A stretch of 64,000 nucleotides of DNA from Lophius americanus (Eukaryota; Chordata; Actinopteri; Lophiiformes; Lophiidae), in assembly GCA_037951165.1 (NCBI GenBank), contig JBBDHG010000051.1:1460001-1524000 (forward strand). Direction: 5' to 3'. Each line of letters begins with the position of its first letter. Positions within the stretch are counted from its first letter, which is position 1. The notes beneath the pieces are model-generated. The model did no database searches, was not told where the DNA came from, and saw only the letters and a program-made list of their open reading frames with translations. Of this stretch, positions 28,250 through 40,010 are shown piece by piece. Made by a program: the position numbers and the translations under genes.

Positions 28250-28630
28250 TAGTAAAAATGATCCGCTTGAAATTTGTGAGTCATCGGCATATAGTAGTTG
28301 TAATAGGAAATCCCAGTAAGTAATCAATCAATCAATCAGGCTTTATTTATATATAAATTTTCATTGACATTGACAGATATTGTCCGAAGAATATAAAGGG
28401 TAAATAACATGGGATCAAAAATGGATCCCTGTGGCATCCCACAAATCAGTCAAGCTGACGAAAAGAAAAATAAAGGTAATTAATTAATTAATAATAAAAA
28501 TGATGAATGCCAGAGATAAGATTATAGCACTTTATAAGCAGTGCCTGATATGCCTACGCGCTTATTTGGTCTACTGACAAGGCTTTCATGAACGACAGTA
28601 TCAAAATCAGCAGTGAAGTCGAGGAGAAAT
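28250..28630 (-). mobile_element. LINE reverse-transcriptase relic (minus strand)
   Basis: Three reverse-transcriptase landmarks appear in the right order on the minus strand: an FTADFDTVVH-like tract (canonical A-A-F-D-T-V-D-H) near 28575-28615, CGMPQGSIFDPMLFT with GMPQGS at 28423-28440, and YADDSQI with YADD at 28280-28291. An (AATC)n-like repeat lies at 28321-28339. Spacing is roughly as in LINEs but the frame is shifted between blocks, so this is a pseudogene. Confidence 0.75.
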
Positions 28631-29147
28631 AAATAAAAAAAACAATCCCCATCAGCAGAACACATCAGGAAATCATGCCGTCAAACACAGAATAAAAGTC
28701 TTTGCCTTTTAGTAGTAGAAAGAAGCACGTTTATGGGGATTTACTTAGATGATTGCCTGCAGGGATTAGACTGCAGCCACAGTTACCTTTTAACATATTG
28801 CTGTTAGCTCCATTTGTTCTCTTTGTGGTGCTCACACTCCCTCTCAGGCTGCACATTGTTGGAGGGTGACGCTATGCCATTTAACAGCAACAAGGAAATG
28901 TTAGACACGTCTGCAACCGAACCAGCTGCTGACCTTGAATTGACTTCCTGTGATGGAGACTTATGGTTGATCCCGGGGCTATCTGGCCTTGATACCTCAC
29001 AGTTTTCAATTTTTACTTCAAGAAAATAAGGAATAAAAGCTCAGAGTGTTCTGGTACTGGAGTACAATTAAAAATCACAGTGACTTTTGTGCTTTCAGAC
29101 AGGCTGTCTGCATGAAAGAATACATTTTTGACAAACAACATGTCATT

Positions 29148-29456
29148 TGCATAAGTGTTGACCTCCCTCTACTTACAGGAGCTTGTTATTCCATCGCCAA
29201 AGAGATCATTTTTCCTCTTTCGAATAAATAAATTTCAAATTTTTACTATTTCTATTCAGCATTCGGAAGCCCTTAAATTATTGCTTAAATTCCGCTAGTT
29301 ATAGTTGAACTTCACTGTATTCTAACTCTTAATACTTGGATGTATTTTGCATAAGGGTAAACCCTCTCTACTCACATGGGCTTGTTATTCTGTCTGAAAA
29401 CAGATTCATTGTTCATCATTCATGGAAATAAAATCACAATTTTTAGTATTTCCATG
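29148..29456. repeat. Old tandem duplication (~195-bp period)
   Basis: 29148-29265 (catttgcataagtgttgacctccctctacttacaggagcttgttattcc ... aaatttttactatttctattc) matches 29343-29456 (attttgcataagggtaaaccctctctactcacatgggcttgttattct ... acaatttttagtatttccat). Non-coding and diverged. Confidence 0.65.
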
Positions 29457-30679
29457 CTCTTAGATTCTTGCCTGGACTAGTTGGATTCTAGCCTGCAAGA
29501 CTTCCGATTTTCATAATAACACACATAGAAAAGTAAAAGTTGGAGGAACTTTCTGCGACCTTAACATTAATACATAACAAACATTGTGCATAAATACTGC
29601 CACGCTCAAAATAGAAATCAACGGATTTCTCTTGTACCATGAAGTTGATGGCAGATGGATTACATTTTGTCTGGTAAAACATTCATTTAGATTTCTGACA
29701 GTCATCCACCAATTTTTTTTTTCCAGTACACCACGTTTGTTAAATTCAAGTTGTAGCATGTCTGAGATTTTTTAAAAAAAAGCAACCAGCTCTTTGGGAA
29801 AATACCAAAAATGAGCAACTCTGCTCCTATAATCCAAAACCAAGCAAATAAAACTTAGATACATGTGCCAAAAGAAGATACCATCAACCTATTTCACAAA
29901 TACATACAGTATTTTTAGGTTTTTCAGATAGAAGAAATTATGGGCTGGTGCTAAATGGTTGAAATTATTCATTCACATTTTCAAATTAGCAAAATCTGTT
30001 ATTTTTAAGCAATAATAATGTTTATGGTAATAACTTGTTTTGTGAGCTTCCTTTAATTTTCCCCAAAAACATTTTTCATAGTAACATTCTTCGACAGTAA
30101 ATAATAAAGTTTTTTTCTGTTTGAACATATCTACTTCAGAGGTATTGTGTTTTGAACTTCACATTATTTTGCTGTTGCCAATGGACAGCTATTTTACAGT
30201 AATCTCTGCCGACCATTTTTTACAGTTTAGGTTAAAAAAAAGTCAGAAAAGTTGTGATTTACTGTAATTGTATGTACACAACTATGCAACTGAAAACAGG
30301 TTGATATAATATGTTTTTTAAGTGGTAATTTACCGTAATGTCTTGTATATTGTGACAGCGTTTTTTTAAAGCAAAAGTTTTGCAACCACAGCAGCCGGTT
30401 TTATAAGATAAATGTTATAAATATTTTATACCTTGTATGGGACAAGCTAATTGTAGCTGTATGGAGACATTGGGACACTCCCAGCCGTCATTTTCAGCCT
30501 CTGGATAATATTGTGAATCCAGATTTTGCTGCATTTGGTTTTCCGACGCAGGTTCGGACTTTCACAAGAAAGACAAATCATCAATAGTCTTCACTGCGGT
30601 CGTGGTTGATTATTGGAAACAATGTCAGAAATAGATCTGGGTATTGTTTGTATATTTTGCATCAGACAATATTTACTTT

Positions 30680-30746
30680 TGATGTCCCCCTGCCAAAAGG
30701 GGGACATCATAGGAAAGTTTCTATAGGAAAGTTTCCTTTCCTATAG
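30680..30746. repeat. Two adjacent perfect hairpins
   Basis: Hairpin 1 has 12-bp arms TGATGTCCCCCT (30680-30691) and AGGGGGACATCA (30698-30709) with a 6-nt loop. Hairpin 2 has 11-bp arms CTATAGGAAAG (30721-30731) and CTTTCCTATAG (30736-30746) with loop TTTC. The word TAGGAAAGTTTC occurs twice in tandem between and within them. Confidence 0.9.
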
Positions 30747-30884
30747 GACCACTGGACAGAGTTCAGCGAAATTCCTCCATTGTGGAATGTAAGCTCAAAT
30801 GGTACAGCTCTTGACGTGTATGCGGGAGCTAGCAGGATCGCTGCCTGAATCCTCCATCAGCCTTCAAGAGAGACTTTAGAAGGT

Positions 30885-31050
30885 GGCTCCTGAGATGGAG
30901 CGCTCGTCTCCAAACTGGATGGTTGGGGCTTCGGTCTCCAGACTGCTATTGCATTCTACATGTTGTAGGGTCCTTGAGCAAGGCCGGGGAGTAAATTGAG
31001 TCAGACTTTAAATTGGAGTAAATTGGGTTAAATTTCGGGGACACCTAAAG
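30885..31050 (+). mobile_element. tRNA-derived SINE-like fragment
   Basis: Contains ggtggctcctgagatggagcgctcgtctccaaactggatggttggggcttcggtctcc, an A-box-like then B-box-like arrangement, followed by agggtccttgagcaaggcc as in teleost tRNA-like SINE tails. No complete tRNA cloverleaf can be drawn. Confidence 0.5.
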
Positions 31051-31054
31051 GAGC

Positions 31055-34000
31055 CCATATCATCAATTTTCTTATTTTTAGGCAAACCTTAACTCAGTTT
31101 GCTCAAACTCATCTATAAAAGAGGTTGTGGTTGATCCACAACAGCACAAAGCGAGTGGAGGCGTCTGTGTCCTTGGAAACAAATCTGCTCCTTGAGTCAT
31201 AAGTAAAGTTACACATGTGTGTACACAAGAACCCCAACACGGATTTCCGCTAAAAGTATGCCGAAGATAATAATGACTGTGCCCTACAGAAACTCCATAA
31301 TGAATTCACTTCCAGTTTAGATCAATTCAATATTAGACGACAGCAACCGCGGCGTGGTGGTTTGTTCCCAACTAGGAGAATAAGCTGTGATTCTCACCTC
31401 TGACTAGAATTTTCTCCATGGCAACAGCTGCTGAGACTGAAGGGTAGCACAGCACCGAGGAATCAGCTCATCAAACTGATGTAAAAAACATGACTTCTCA
31501 GGAATAAAGTTTGAATATCGCATAATGGGCGCATAATGGATGTAGATAATATAAACCCACAGCATTGTCTCGACGACTCGCACTCTGTGGCTGGAATCTA
31601 TTGGAAACATTTAGAAATCCAATTTCCAGAGGGTGGAAAACAGCTTTTGGAAGCGTCGCCTCCTTCTTTTACCTCACAGCTCCACACTGCTCCCTCAGTA
31701 TCTTTTATTTTTGTTTGCAGAAACACTTACTTGCCACCTTCATTACACGCATACAGTGTAAAACTGTTTGAACGCGACAAAAAATGAACCAACTGTGATG
31801 AAGATTCAAGCACATTTTCCGTCCAACGCGGTCCTGCTGTTGCAGAGCCGGTGCCACGTGTGAGAAGACACATCCAGAGGTGTAGCTGGGAGCAGGTGTT
31901 AACCGTAGGGACACGCTGCTCGCTGATGACAAGGTGTTGCAGCACAACAACACTGCATCATCATCAAAAAATGAAAAATGCCCCAATCTATAAATAAGAT
32001 GTCTGAGGGTCGGATGGTGGCGCTGACCAGCGTTAGAGTGAGCGGCATTGTCTTCTGGAGGTGATGTAGTGCCAGCGCTGCCTGTGATTGACTGCAGCTC
32101 CTCTGCGCCCTGTGAGCTGAATGTGCTGCGAGTGCAGCAGGGGTTAGGAAGCCCGGGGCTCCTTTGATCCACTGGTCAGATTCTTTGAGCAAGGTCACGA
32201 CGCTCCGTCTGAAAGAGTTTTATTTGCATATCCTCGATTGCCCTCCGCCCACACATAGTATGTACAAATAAAGCTTTTAAAAATTGGTTGAAATGAATTT
32301 TCCAACATGATACGACTCCCTGACTCTGTCCACACTGTGCTTCCCTTTTATGCCAGCAGCAACGGACGCTCAGAACTTTTGTTCAGTTGTGAAGAACTCC
32401 TTCATCAATTATCCTTTATTCCAAGACAAGATGATGCCAGTAAACAACTGGGCCCCTTCTGTCGTCCCCAACAGCCAGGGCATATGCCCGAAAGTCCCCG
32501 ATCCACTGCGTTTTACAAGTAATTCCCTGACTGAACTCCTTAGGTTATTTATGAATTTATGTCAACACTTTTTTTTTTTTTTGTAAAAAAGCTCCTAACA
32601 GTAAAATATGAAGTACTAGGAAGGCTCCGCAGCGGACGTGGTGGCATTGCTGACGATTCGATAGCATATCAAACTTTTCAGGATGTTAAAAAACCGACTT
32701 GAAGAAAAAACTAATCAGCATAGGAAAACCACTCAAAAACAAGACCAACTTCAGGTCTACAGCGTCTTCCAAAACATGTTGCTTCCAAACATGCGAGCCA
32801 TTACTTGATCAGTAGCATCGGGAGATAAATCACGATGCCACCGTCTGCTTGATAAAAATAAACCAACCGCCCTTAATCAGCCTCTTGAACCTCTTGAACG
32901 TCTCCTTCTACAGCATGAAAGATTTTTTTTCGCCTTTCCCTCCAGCCGGCAGAGAAACCTTAACACTACAATAACATACTGTGTCGTCATCTCCTTTTTT
33001 TCATGCTCATCGAGCGCCGACACCAGAGTGCACCTTTGATAAAAAATAATTGAACTTTAAATGTTCCTGAAGCATCAGGTTGGATTAGAGGTTTTAAGTA
33101 TAAATGCAGCTTCTGTGCTTTGTAACAATTAGTCTAATCCCGGTAAAAGCTTCCTGAAAATATTAACAGCATTTCCATATTACTGCAGGATTAACATTTG
33201 CTTTTTTATCACAGAGCCATTTTATTTTATAATATCCGCAGTAAGTTAGTAACTACATATAAAGTGCACTTTATAGAGCAATATCATTATTTACAATTCC
33301 TTATTATTATTATTATTATTATTAACCTTTAAATTAACAATATTTCTGTGAGGTCGGATTATGTAGCTGAAAATGTTAATAATAATAACAAACTGATCTC
33401 CAGTCCTTTTCTAAAACAGTTTTGATGGTCACGTCTCTAAACAAACAAGGTAAAGATATTTACTGTAGATCAGGTTTATTACAGCCTGATTTTACAAAGC
33501 ATGTCTCGAAGGGTTGCACACAAAAAAAACACAATAATCATTAAGATGTAAGCAAGTTATTCCTTATAGTGTACATGCATATATTAGAGGAAACACTGAC
33601 ACATACAATGAGATTAAAACTGATCGGCTGGAATATTAAAACCACAGAGCAAATATTTGCGGCTCACTTTTTCCCACCAAAACATTTGAACTTTGGTCAT
33701 TTTGCCTCATTTTCAACTCAGTGAGAAATTTGTCTCATTCAGAAAATTTACACAATGCTATGAGGGTTGATAGTGTTTTTATCGTATGGGATTGTTTGTC
33801 TGTATCGCATAATCCTTCATGAGATTTGCAAAACAAAAATTTGAGAGGTGCTATTATAACAAGATAATCAATGTTACTTTACCTTTCGGTGGTTATAATT
33901 TTATGGCTAAGCATAGGAATCAAAGAGGTGAGGTAATGTAATCAGAGGACTAGCAAGTCCATAAAATCTTGAGTTAACATTATAAAGTTTGACACATTAT

Positions 34001-35435
34001 GAACTTAGAGGAGACCTTTATTCAGACTAAACATTATGGGATGTTATATCTAAGGTTGGTTTTACGGTAATTGTAGAGCAGCCCTTAGGTCGCCTCTCTA
34101 ATGGGGAAGAGCTCAGTAAATGCCTGCCTGCCTCCTACTGATGCATACCTTTGGAAGAGTCAAGAGTCAACCATGTTTTCATCGCAGGACCCTGGTAGAA
34201 ACATGACGAGGGGTTAGAGGATGAGTAGCACGTCTTTTAAGTATTAAGTTATTATAAAATTTTGACCCGCAATGACCTCAGAACAGGAGTGATGAGCTCA
34301 AACCTCTCCTAATTTTGCCCTATCTGTCTTTATTCCAGCCCTGTGTTCTGCATAAACACAGAGGAGGCTTAAGGGAGGGTCGTAGTTGTTCCGCCTCTGA
34401 GATGGTTGTGGAGGTAGTAACAGAATAGAATCAAACAAGTTCAAAAGGCAGGATCTTTTTTGTGACCTTTTTGATGACTACGTATGTTTGCACCTCACCA
34501 CCGGAAGATGTAAAACATACCAGTAGGGTTTTGCGGCTACCTGTGACGAAGCAAGTCAAGCAATAATGTTTAAGGAAAGTCAAAGACATTGCGATACATT
34601 ATATTACTCTTTTTTCTTTTGTTCGCAGAACCCCAGATCACTGTTTAAAATGACACACTTGTTGCTGTTTTGTTCAGTGTAAACAGAAACGGGCGTCATA
34701 GAGATGAGCGTTCATTGCATTAAAACTGCGTGATCCCTTTGTTTAAACCGCTAGTTTATCCAAAATTGGAAGCTGTGTCCCCCTATCGGTCCACGAAGTT
34801 ACTGCAGATTGTTTAAATGACCTCCGAAATCACTCCTAATTCAATATTTACATAGTTTAAAAATAATGATCGGATCTAATGAAACGACAACACAGCACAA
34901 GATTTTTTCTGATGTCAGAGGGACCATCTGCTATATTTGCTCCAGAATGAGTATTTTTATTTATATATTTTATCATAATTCTAATCAGTCGTCGAGATAT
35001 TATCCTGTGTAGACGTTACAGTTTTCTCTCTGAGAGAGTGATATCCTCATGTTTGTTTGTCTAGAGGCGTTTTGGTGCGTGTGTATATCGCTACTAGGCG
35101 GCTCAGGATAATGGCGGAGACTGAGGCCTTTTTAGTCACGTGATTAAAAGGATGGAGGACACATTCGTCTCAGAGCAAGGTGATGAAGAACGCTCTATAT
35201 GTGAGAGGAAAACGCCTCTGTGCATACACAAACATGTGACTCTGTGACACAGACGTGGAATGGGGACTGGCGTGGAGGTTCTCAGGGGGGCGATGCCCAC
35301 AGGAGCTGCCATGTCTTTTCACTGTACATCTGAGCAGACGGCCAAATGTTTAGCATCACGCCACCGCCGCCAGATTTTAATTCAACCTTCATCAGAACCA
35401 AACAGAAAATGAGTTACTTTGGCTGAATGTTAGCA
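31055..35435. other. Long intron stretch with no recognised feature
   Basis: It contains overlapping open frames of up to 155 codons on the minus strand near 31.7-32.2 kb. These have no recognisable domain, overlap in several frames and lack splice or promoter context. A T13 run lies at 32570-32582 and a (TTA)8 array at 33300-33324. Confidence 0.45.
33300..33324. repeat. (TTA)8 microsatellite
   Basis: About 25 bp of pure TTA/ATT trinucleotide. Confidence 0.95.
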
Positions 35436-35439
35436 AGAT

Positions 35440-36080
35440 TAAAAAAACTATAATGAATTTTATGACACATGGTGGAGTAGTTGTTTATTTGACAGGAAAA
35501 AATTCTGAAATTTTAGGAGTGGATCCAGTAAGTCAAGGGGCGGAGTCAGGATTCAGGTTTATTTCAAAATTTTCGGCTAGGCGAGAATTGTTTGCTACTT
35601 CTTCTTCATTCACAGTAAAACAATCTTTTTTGGATTGTTTTATCAGCTAAACGTAAACTCCTTTGATAGATTCCCCTGGAACTTGGTGGAAAAGTTGGTC
35701 ATGTGACCAATAGAACCTTTTACATTTTTGAAGTGACGTTAGTTTTTCCTGTTTCTTAAGCTTCAAGCGTTTTTTTTCATTTCTCCCCCTTGAACATTCA
35801 CTGAGTGATGGAATTGGACCTAATCCGGCAGAACGGCTGGTCATGTGGCTGGTAGAATTCATCAAACTATTTTGAGATTATCCATATGAAGGGGCGGAGT
35901 CAATGTTTGTTTTTTACTTTTACTTGGCCGATTTTCATAAAACTTGATGGAAGGGTCGGTGATGTGACAGGAAGAAAAATTTGTAATGGATCGGAGTCAG
36001 GATTTTTGTTCCCTCTTTTTTTTTTCTCAACATTGGGAGATTTGATCTCCCAATGTTGAAAAAATGGATCATGCATATTC
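35440..36080 (+). repeat. Interspersed repeat family F, tandem-like copies
   Basis: Several degenerate passes of one motif set: gtggatccagtaagtcaaggggcggagtcaggattc, ccctggaacttggtggaaaagttggtcatgtgacc, aaggggcggagtcaatg, and cataaaacttgatggaagggtcggtgatgtgacaggaag. The set ends in a 15-bp perfect hairpin (36027-36059). The motifs are those of a common fish dispersed repeat and no protein is encoded. Confidence 0.6.
36027..36059. repeat. Perfect 15-bp hairpin
   Basis: Arms TCAACATTGGGAGAT (36027-36041) and ATCTCCCAATGTTGA (36045-36059) with a 3-nt loop, flanked by a T tract before and an A tract after, which extend the pairing beyond one mismatch. It lies at the end of a family F repeat. Confidence 0.95.
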
Positions 36081-36329
36081 TTATGGAAGAAATCCTCACA
36101 CTTTGGATCACTGAAACATTCTTGAAGAGCTATCAAATTAATACTGATACCAATACGACTCTACATTGTAGGCAGGGAGTTTCATGGTCAGCGATGAGGG
36201 TCAAACTACGATGGGTCCTGAGCTGACTCACAATTGGTGTGCGCTGCCCGATTGATTTCTACCTTGCATAATTTAACTTTTCTGCTTCTTTATTTCATAA
36301 ACACATTCCATAAATCAGTGGTGGTGGTT

Positions 36330-37470
36330 GATTAATGGGAGTTGTGCTGCGTTTCCACTTGACAGAGAGGTTAAACCACACCCTCTACTTTAGATGTAAG
36401 TAAAGCTAACCCCAGTGCCCTTGTTGGCCACACAGAACCACTTTCCAGCACATTAAATCCATGTCTAAACCCACTTAGCATTGGCAGCCCAGTGAAAGTG
36501 TTGATTTGAGGTCTATGGGTTCACCTCCCCCTCCTCCCCCTTCCTCTGTTTCTCCCATCAAATCCTCTAATCTCCTGAATGCCATCCACACTCCCCCTTC
36601 ATCCCAGGCCTTCAGGATTGGTTTTGCCCCATGATCCCCTCACTGACCAGACAGACAACTTCACAATTAACCTCAGAGGCTGACCTGAAATATCTCAGAC
36701 CTTCTCCCTTCTTCACCATCCTTATTGGCCTCTAATAGATTTCTAACAGGTAGGTGGAAAAAAGAGGGATTGAATTCCAGCAGTCCAACCCTTGGGCTCC
36801 GAGCGGGAACACTCTTGGGTTTGTCTTCTTTTTTCAGCCCTCGCTAAATACCACAGTCGTGACTGTCGGGATATTATCTGAGCTGAATGTGTAATAATAC
36901 AACTGGGATAACAGCATTAGACTCTGAGGCCTTCTGGGTAGAATTATTCTCCTTCTCCGTCATGTTTAAGACTTCTACTTTGGTGATTGTACAGAATCAG
37001 GAAAAAGACCACTGCTGGAGTCGGATTGACTGAAACTCTTATCCCCCCGTGAAGTGAAGAAGATTAGTCCCACCGTTATTTAACGTCACTTTAGCCGTTA
37101 TCGCAGGATTTAGAGCCGACGCCGTCGCCGGTGATCCTCCCACACGTAGAGACAGATGTGTCCCGCTGTGGACGGAGATTGGCAATCCAGGGATACACAT
37201 CTCTTCCAGGCTGAATGGCGCTCTGCGTGTTCTTCCACGCTACCACTTTGAGATTTAGAATTCTTCTGGCTGCTGTCAGATCTGACGTTTTCTCAAAGAG
37301 GGTGTTTGTAGGTTTTCTTTGCTTTTAAATGTCTGCAGAGAAGCAGAGTCCAGAATTGTTTGGTACTTCTTTGGTTGTATGAAGGATGTAAAATATATTT
37401 AAAGTAAATAAATAGGGCTTTTTGTACAGTTTCTGTCATCTAAAATATAATTTTGGAGAATATGTTGTTA
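36330..37470. other. Non-repetitive intron sequence
   Basis: No transposon hallmark or coding signal. Pyrimidine-rich tracts lie near 36525-36560. It could include regulatory sequence; nothing specific can be shown. Confidence 0.35.
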
Positions 37471-37479
37471 AGTGGGCGG

Positions 37480-37855
37480 AATCAAAACTGAGTTGGGTTT
37501 TTGTTTTTTCAAACTTCTCCAAACATTGCAAGAATGTCCGCTGACTTTTTTATTTTCATCAGCCACACATAAACTAGTTCTAATGAAACTCATTCATGAA
37601 AGTTACATGAAAGTTTTTGAACAGTGTAAAGTAGCAGCTTTTGGATAGATTTTGTCAATTCAACACAAACTGCATGAGAGATTTTGGATTAAACTTATTT
37701 GACAGCTGGATCATGTAACAGGAAGGGCTCCTAAAAATTTAGGACCGGCTTCGAGTAAAAGTGGAGTCAAGAACTTTTTGGCTTCTTCTTTGTTTGTTCT
37801 TTCTTGACATATTTTGATCAAACCTGGCAGAGGGGTTGGTCATGTGACAGGAAGA
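37480..37855 (+). repeat. Interspersed repeat family F, copy
   Basis: Two passes of family F words: gtgggcggaatcaaaactg, catgagagattttgg ... gacagctggatcatgtaacaggaaggg, gtggagtcaagaactttttgg, and gatcaaacctggcagaggggttggtcatgtgacaggaagagct. Same orientation as 35440-36080. Confidence 0.6.
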
Positions 37856-38595
37856 GCTGATTCACATCTCTTTGCTCTTTGCTTCGAAGCCGTATGGCGC
37901 TCTAACTGACCTTCCAGCGTTCAGTTTTGTGTTGTAGAATTAATTTAACCGCTGCCAGTTGTGGTGTTTATTTGTGTTGTTCTCCTGCATTTGTATATTT
38001 GGTCATTGTGTCGGTCTCTGAAGAGAGCGTGTCCAGATCAGACTGTAACGGGGGAGAGAACGGTTCGTTACGCAGCCTGCAGGATTTATCCACTAATAGA
38101 TCTCCGGGGAGATAACCTAATCCCCCCAACAATATCTCCTTGTCTTATTACAGGTGAACTATGTAAAGAATGGTCGTCTCCATCCACAAATGAATACTAA
38201 GCCCTATACTTACTTCAAAGTTTATTAGATTTGATCAGAAACAGAGAAGCATGGAAGGCTTATCAGAGATGATAATCCTCGAAGATTAGCTCTAATTTCA
38301 CAGCCTGACGTGACGCCACACTTTCTCTTTTCCTGGAGTATTTAAAAGAAGGGGTTAACTGTACCGGAGTTCATCACAGCGCTGGGGGTGGATCCCATGC
38401 TGCATACATTAGGACTGTAAACACACAATGTAATCTGTTCATTGAGTGCTTCTGTCATCGGCAGAGATCACAAGAGGGAGCTTGTCAGTCGCTGATGGAA
38501 GTTAGACTTCCTTTCAAGGTGGAGATTAGCAGTAATGCTGATCTCTGTCTTTCCGGCTGCTTTCAAAGAGATGATGCAATTTTCAAGAAATGAAG

Positions 38596-38614
38596 CCCCC
38601 CCCCCCCCCTCCCA

Positions 38615-38670
<56 letters not shown>
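38596..38670. repeat. C14 homopolymer and (CT)26 microsatellite
   Basis: C14 lies at 38596-38609, followed after 9 bp by about 52 bp of pure CT at 38619-38670. The 152-codon frame across it is a by-product. Confidence 0.97.
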
Positions 38671-38672
<2 letters not shown>

Positions 38673-39419
38673 TTCTTACTGTCTTCGTCTGCCTCATCCG
38701 TATATTACATTATTACTTTGTCTTCATCTCATACCTCCTTCTTCTTTTCATCCCCCTCTCTCATATTGACTAAGCTCCAGAGTGGGTTGCTAACTCTTTT
38801 CAGGATTCCAAGAGGGAAAAGATTGGATGAATTAGGGAGGGTCTCAGGCCAGCCTGTGGGTTTTAGGATCATTTTTTCATTCCTCATTATATTTTTCTTA
38901 CGTACTCTCATGCAGTCGGATCTAGAAGCTCTATTTTTTGTCTTGATGCAGCCGCCGTCTAATCCGAACGTCGGTTTCCCTAATTGGCACTGAATAGAGG
39001 GAGGGACCAAAGCTTGTGTAGCGCCTCTCTGCTCATCTGGACTTTATTTAGGTTTAAATACTCACCCACATGCTCAGAGATCGCTATCCATTAGTGGAAA
39101 GGAGATTTCACTGTCAATTAGGTACTAAATGAGAGATCACAGATGAATTATGGTATGTTCTAAATGATTTACTTCTGTTTGTCAATAGTAATTTCATACA
39201 ATAGTAGATAAACTTCCTTTCAACTTTTGCATTTTAGATTGTAGTGCTGAGGAATGAGATGCAGATAATGTCTTTCTGTCTTTCTTAACAATTCATCATG
39301 TATCAGCGTCTACATTTTATACAATTTAAAACTGGTTTGCAAGACCAAATATTCTATTTTATATCTGCAACAAAGGGAGCAAATGGTTTTTATATGTCAC
39401 TACATAACAACAACAGGGC

Positions 39420-39545
39420 ACACTGTAAAATATAATATTAATTCATTGGTAACACATAATTAAATTAAGAATAATTAAATTGTTGGTGATTTTTCGTTCA
39501 AATGATCAATAATTCTCTTTTTTCAGGGTACAATATTTATCCTAA
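39420..39545. mobile_element. MITE-like element (CACTGTAAAA ends)
   Basis: Begins acactgtaaaatataat and ends near attctcttttttcagggt, a diverged inverted repeat of the start. The AT-rich interior (ggtaacacataattaaattaagaataattaaattgttgg) resembles those of 42295-42393, 42556-42705 and 58895-59068. Probably a short non-autonomous DNA transposon. Confidence 0.55.
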
Positions 39546-39669
39546 ATGCCGTAAGACTGAAATAATGTCAGAAGTTTTTTGAAAGAGATTTGAAGAACTA
39601 TGAGGGCGATTAAAAGGCCACAAGTCCAGATGTAGAGACCGACCTTCTATGAGGCAGCTGTTCTAGCAT

Positions 39670-39705
39670 GAAGCATGTTGGGCTGTCCACACCCCAACAT
39701 GCTTC
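39670..39705. repeat. Perfect 13-bp hairpin
   Basis: Arms GAAGCATGTTGGG (39670-39682) and CCCAACATGCTTC (39693-39705), loop 10 nt. It abuts the Tc1-like remnant at 39712-40010. Confidence 0.9.
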
Positions 39706-39711
39706 CTATTC

Positions 39712-40010
39712 GCAACTTTGACAATAGTCAAATTTTGATGGTTGGATCAGAACATCTCCTGAATCGCAGGTGTTGTTGGGTGTTCCTGGTCTATAGTGGT
39801 TAGAACCTACTAAAGTGGTCTAAAGAGGGACCAGTAGTGAACCAGATGCCGGTTCATGGGCGTCCAAGGCTCATTGAACCCGCAGAGAAGCTTTTGTTGC
39901 ACAAAATGCTGAAAGAGTTCAGGCTGGTTCTGATCGATAAGTGTCAGAACACACAGGGACATCACAGCCAATTATTAGGCACAGTGTTTTAATGTTATGG
40001 CTGATAGGCC
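39712..40010 (+). mobile_element. Tc1-like family A remnant, copy 4 (plus strand, internal deletion)
   Basis: Holds the N-terminal coding part: gatcagaacatctcctgaatcgcaggtgttgttgggtgttcctggtc, ccggttcatgggcgtccaaggctcattgaacccgcagagaag and gctggttctgatcgataagtgtcagaacacacaggg. It then jumps to the terminal attaggcacagtgttttaatgttatggctgatagg. The catalytic part is deleted. It is the only family A copy in plus orientation. Confidence 0.75.

Noticed and set aside
23253..28630. Functional reverse-transcriptase gene
   Set aside because: Both reverse-transcriptase segments have frameshifts and stops between motif blocks and truncated 5' ends.
30890..30960. tRNA gene
   Set aside because: Same pattern: box-like words in a SINE-like context without a cloverleaf.
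31705..32198. 155-codon and two overlapping frames on the minus strand
   Set aside because: Three frames overlap the same DNA, none has a recognisable domain or splice context, and composition is ordinary intron.
38535..38993. 152-codon + strand frame
   Set aside because: Driven by the C14/(CT)26 low-complexity run. The remainder resembles no protein I know.
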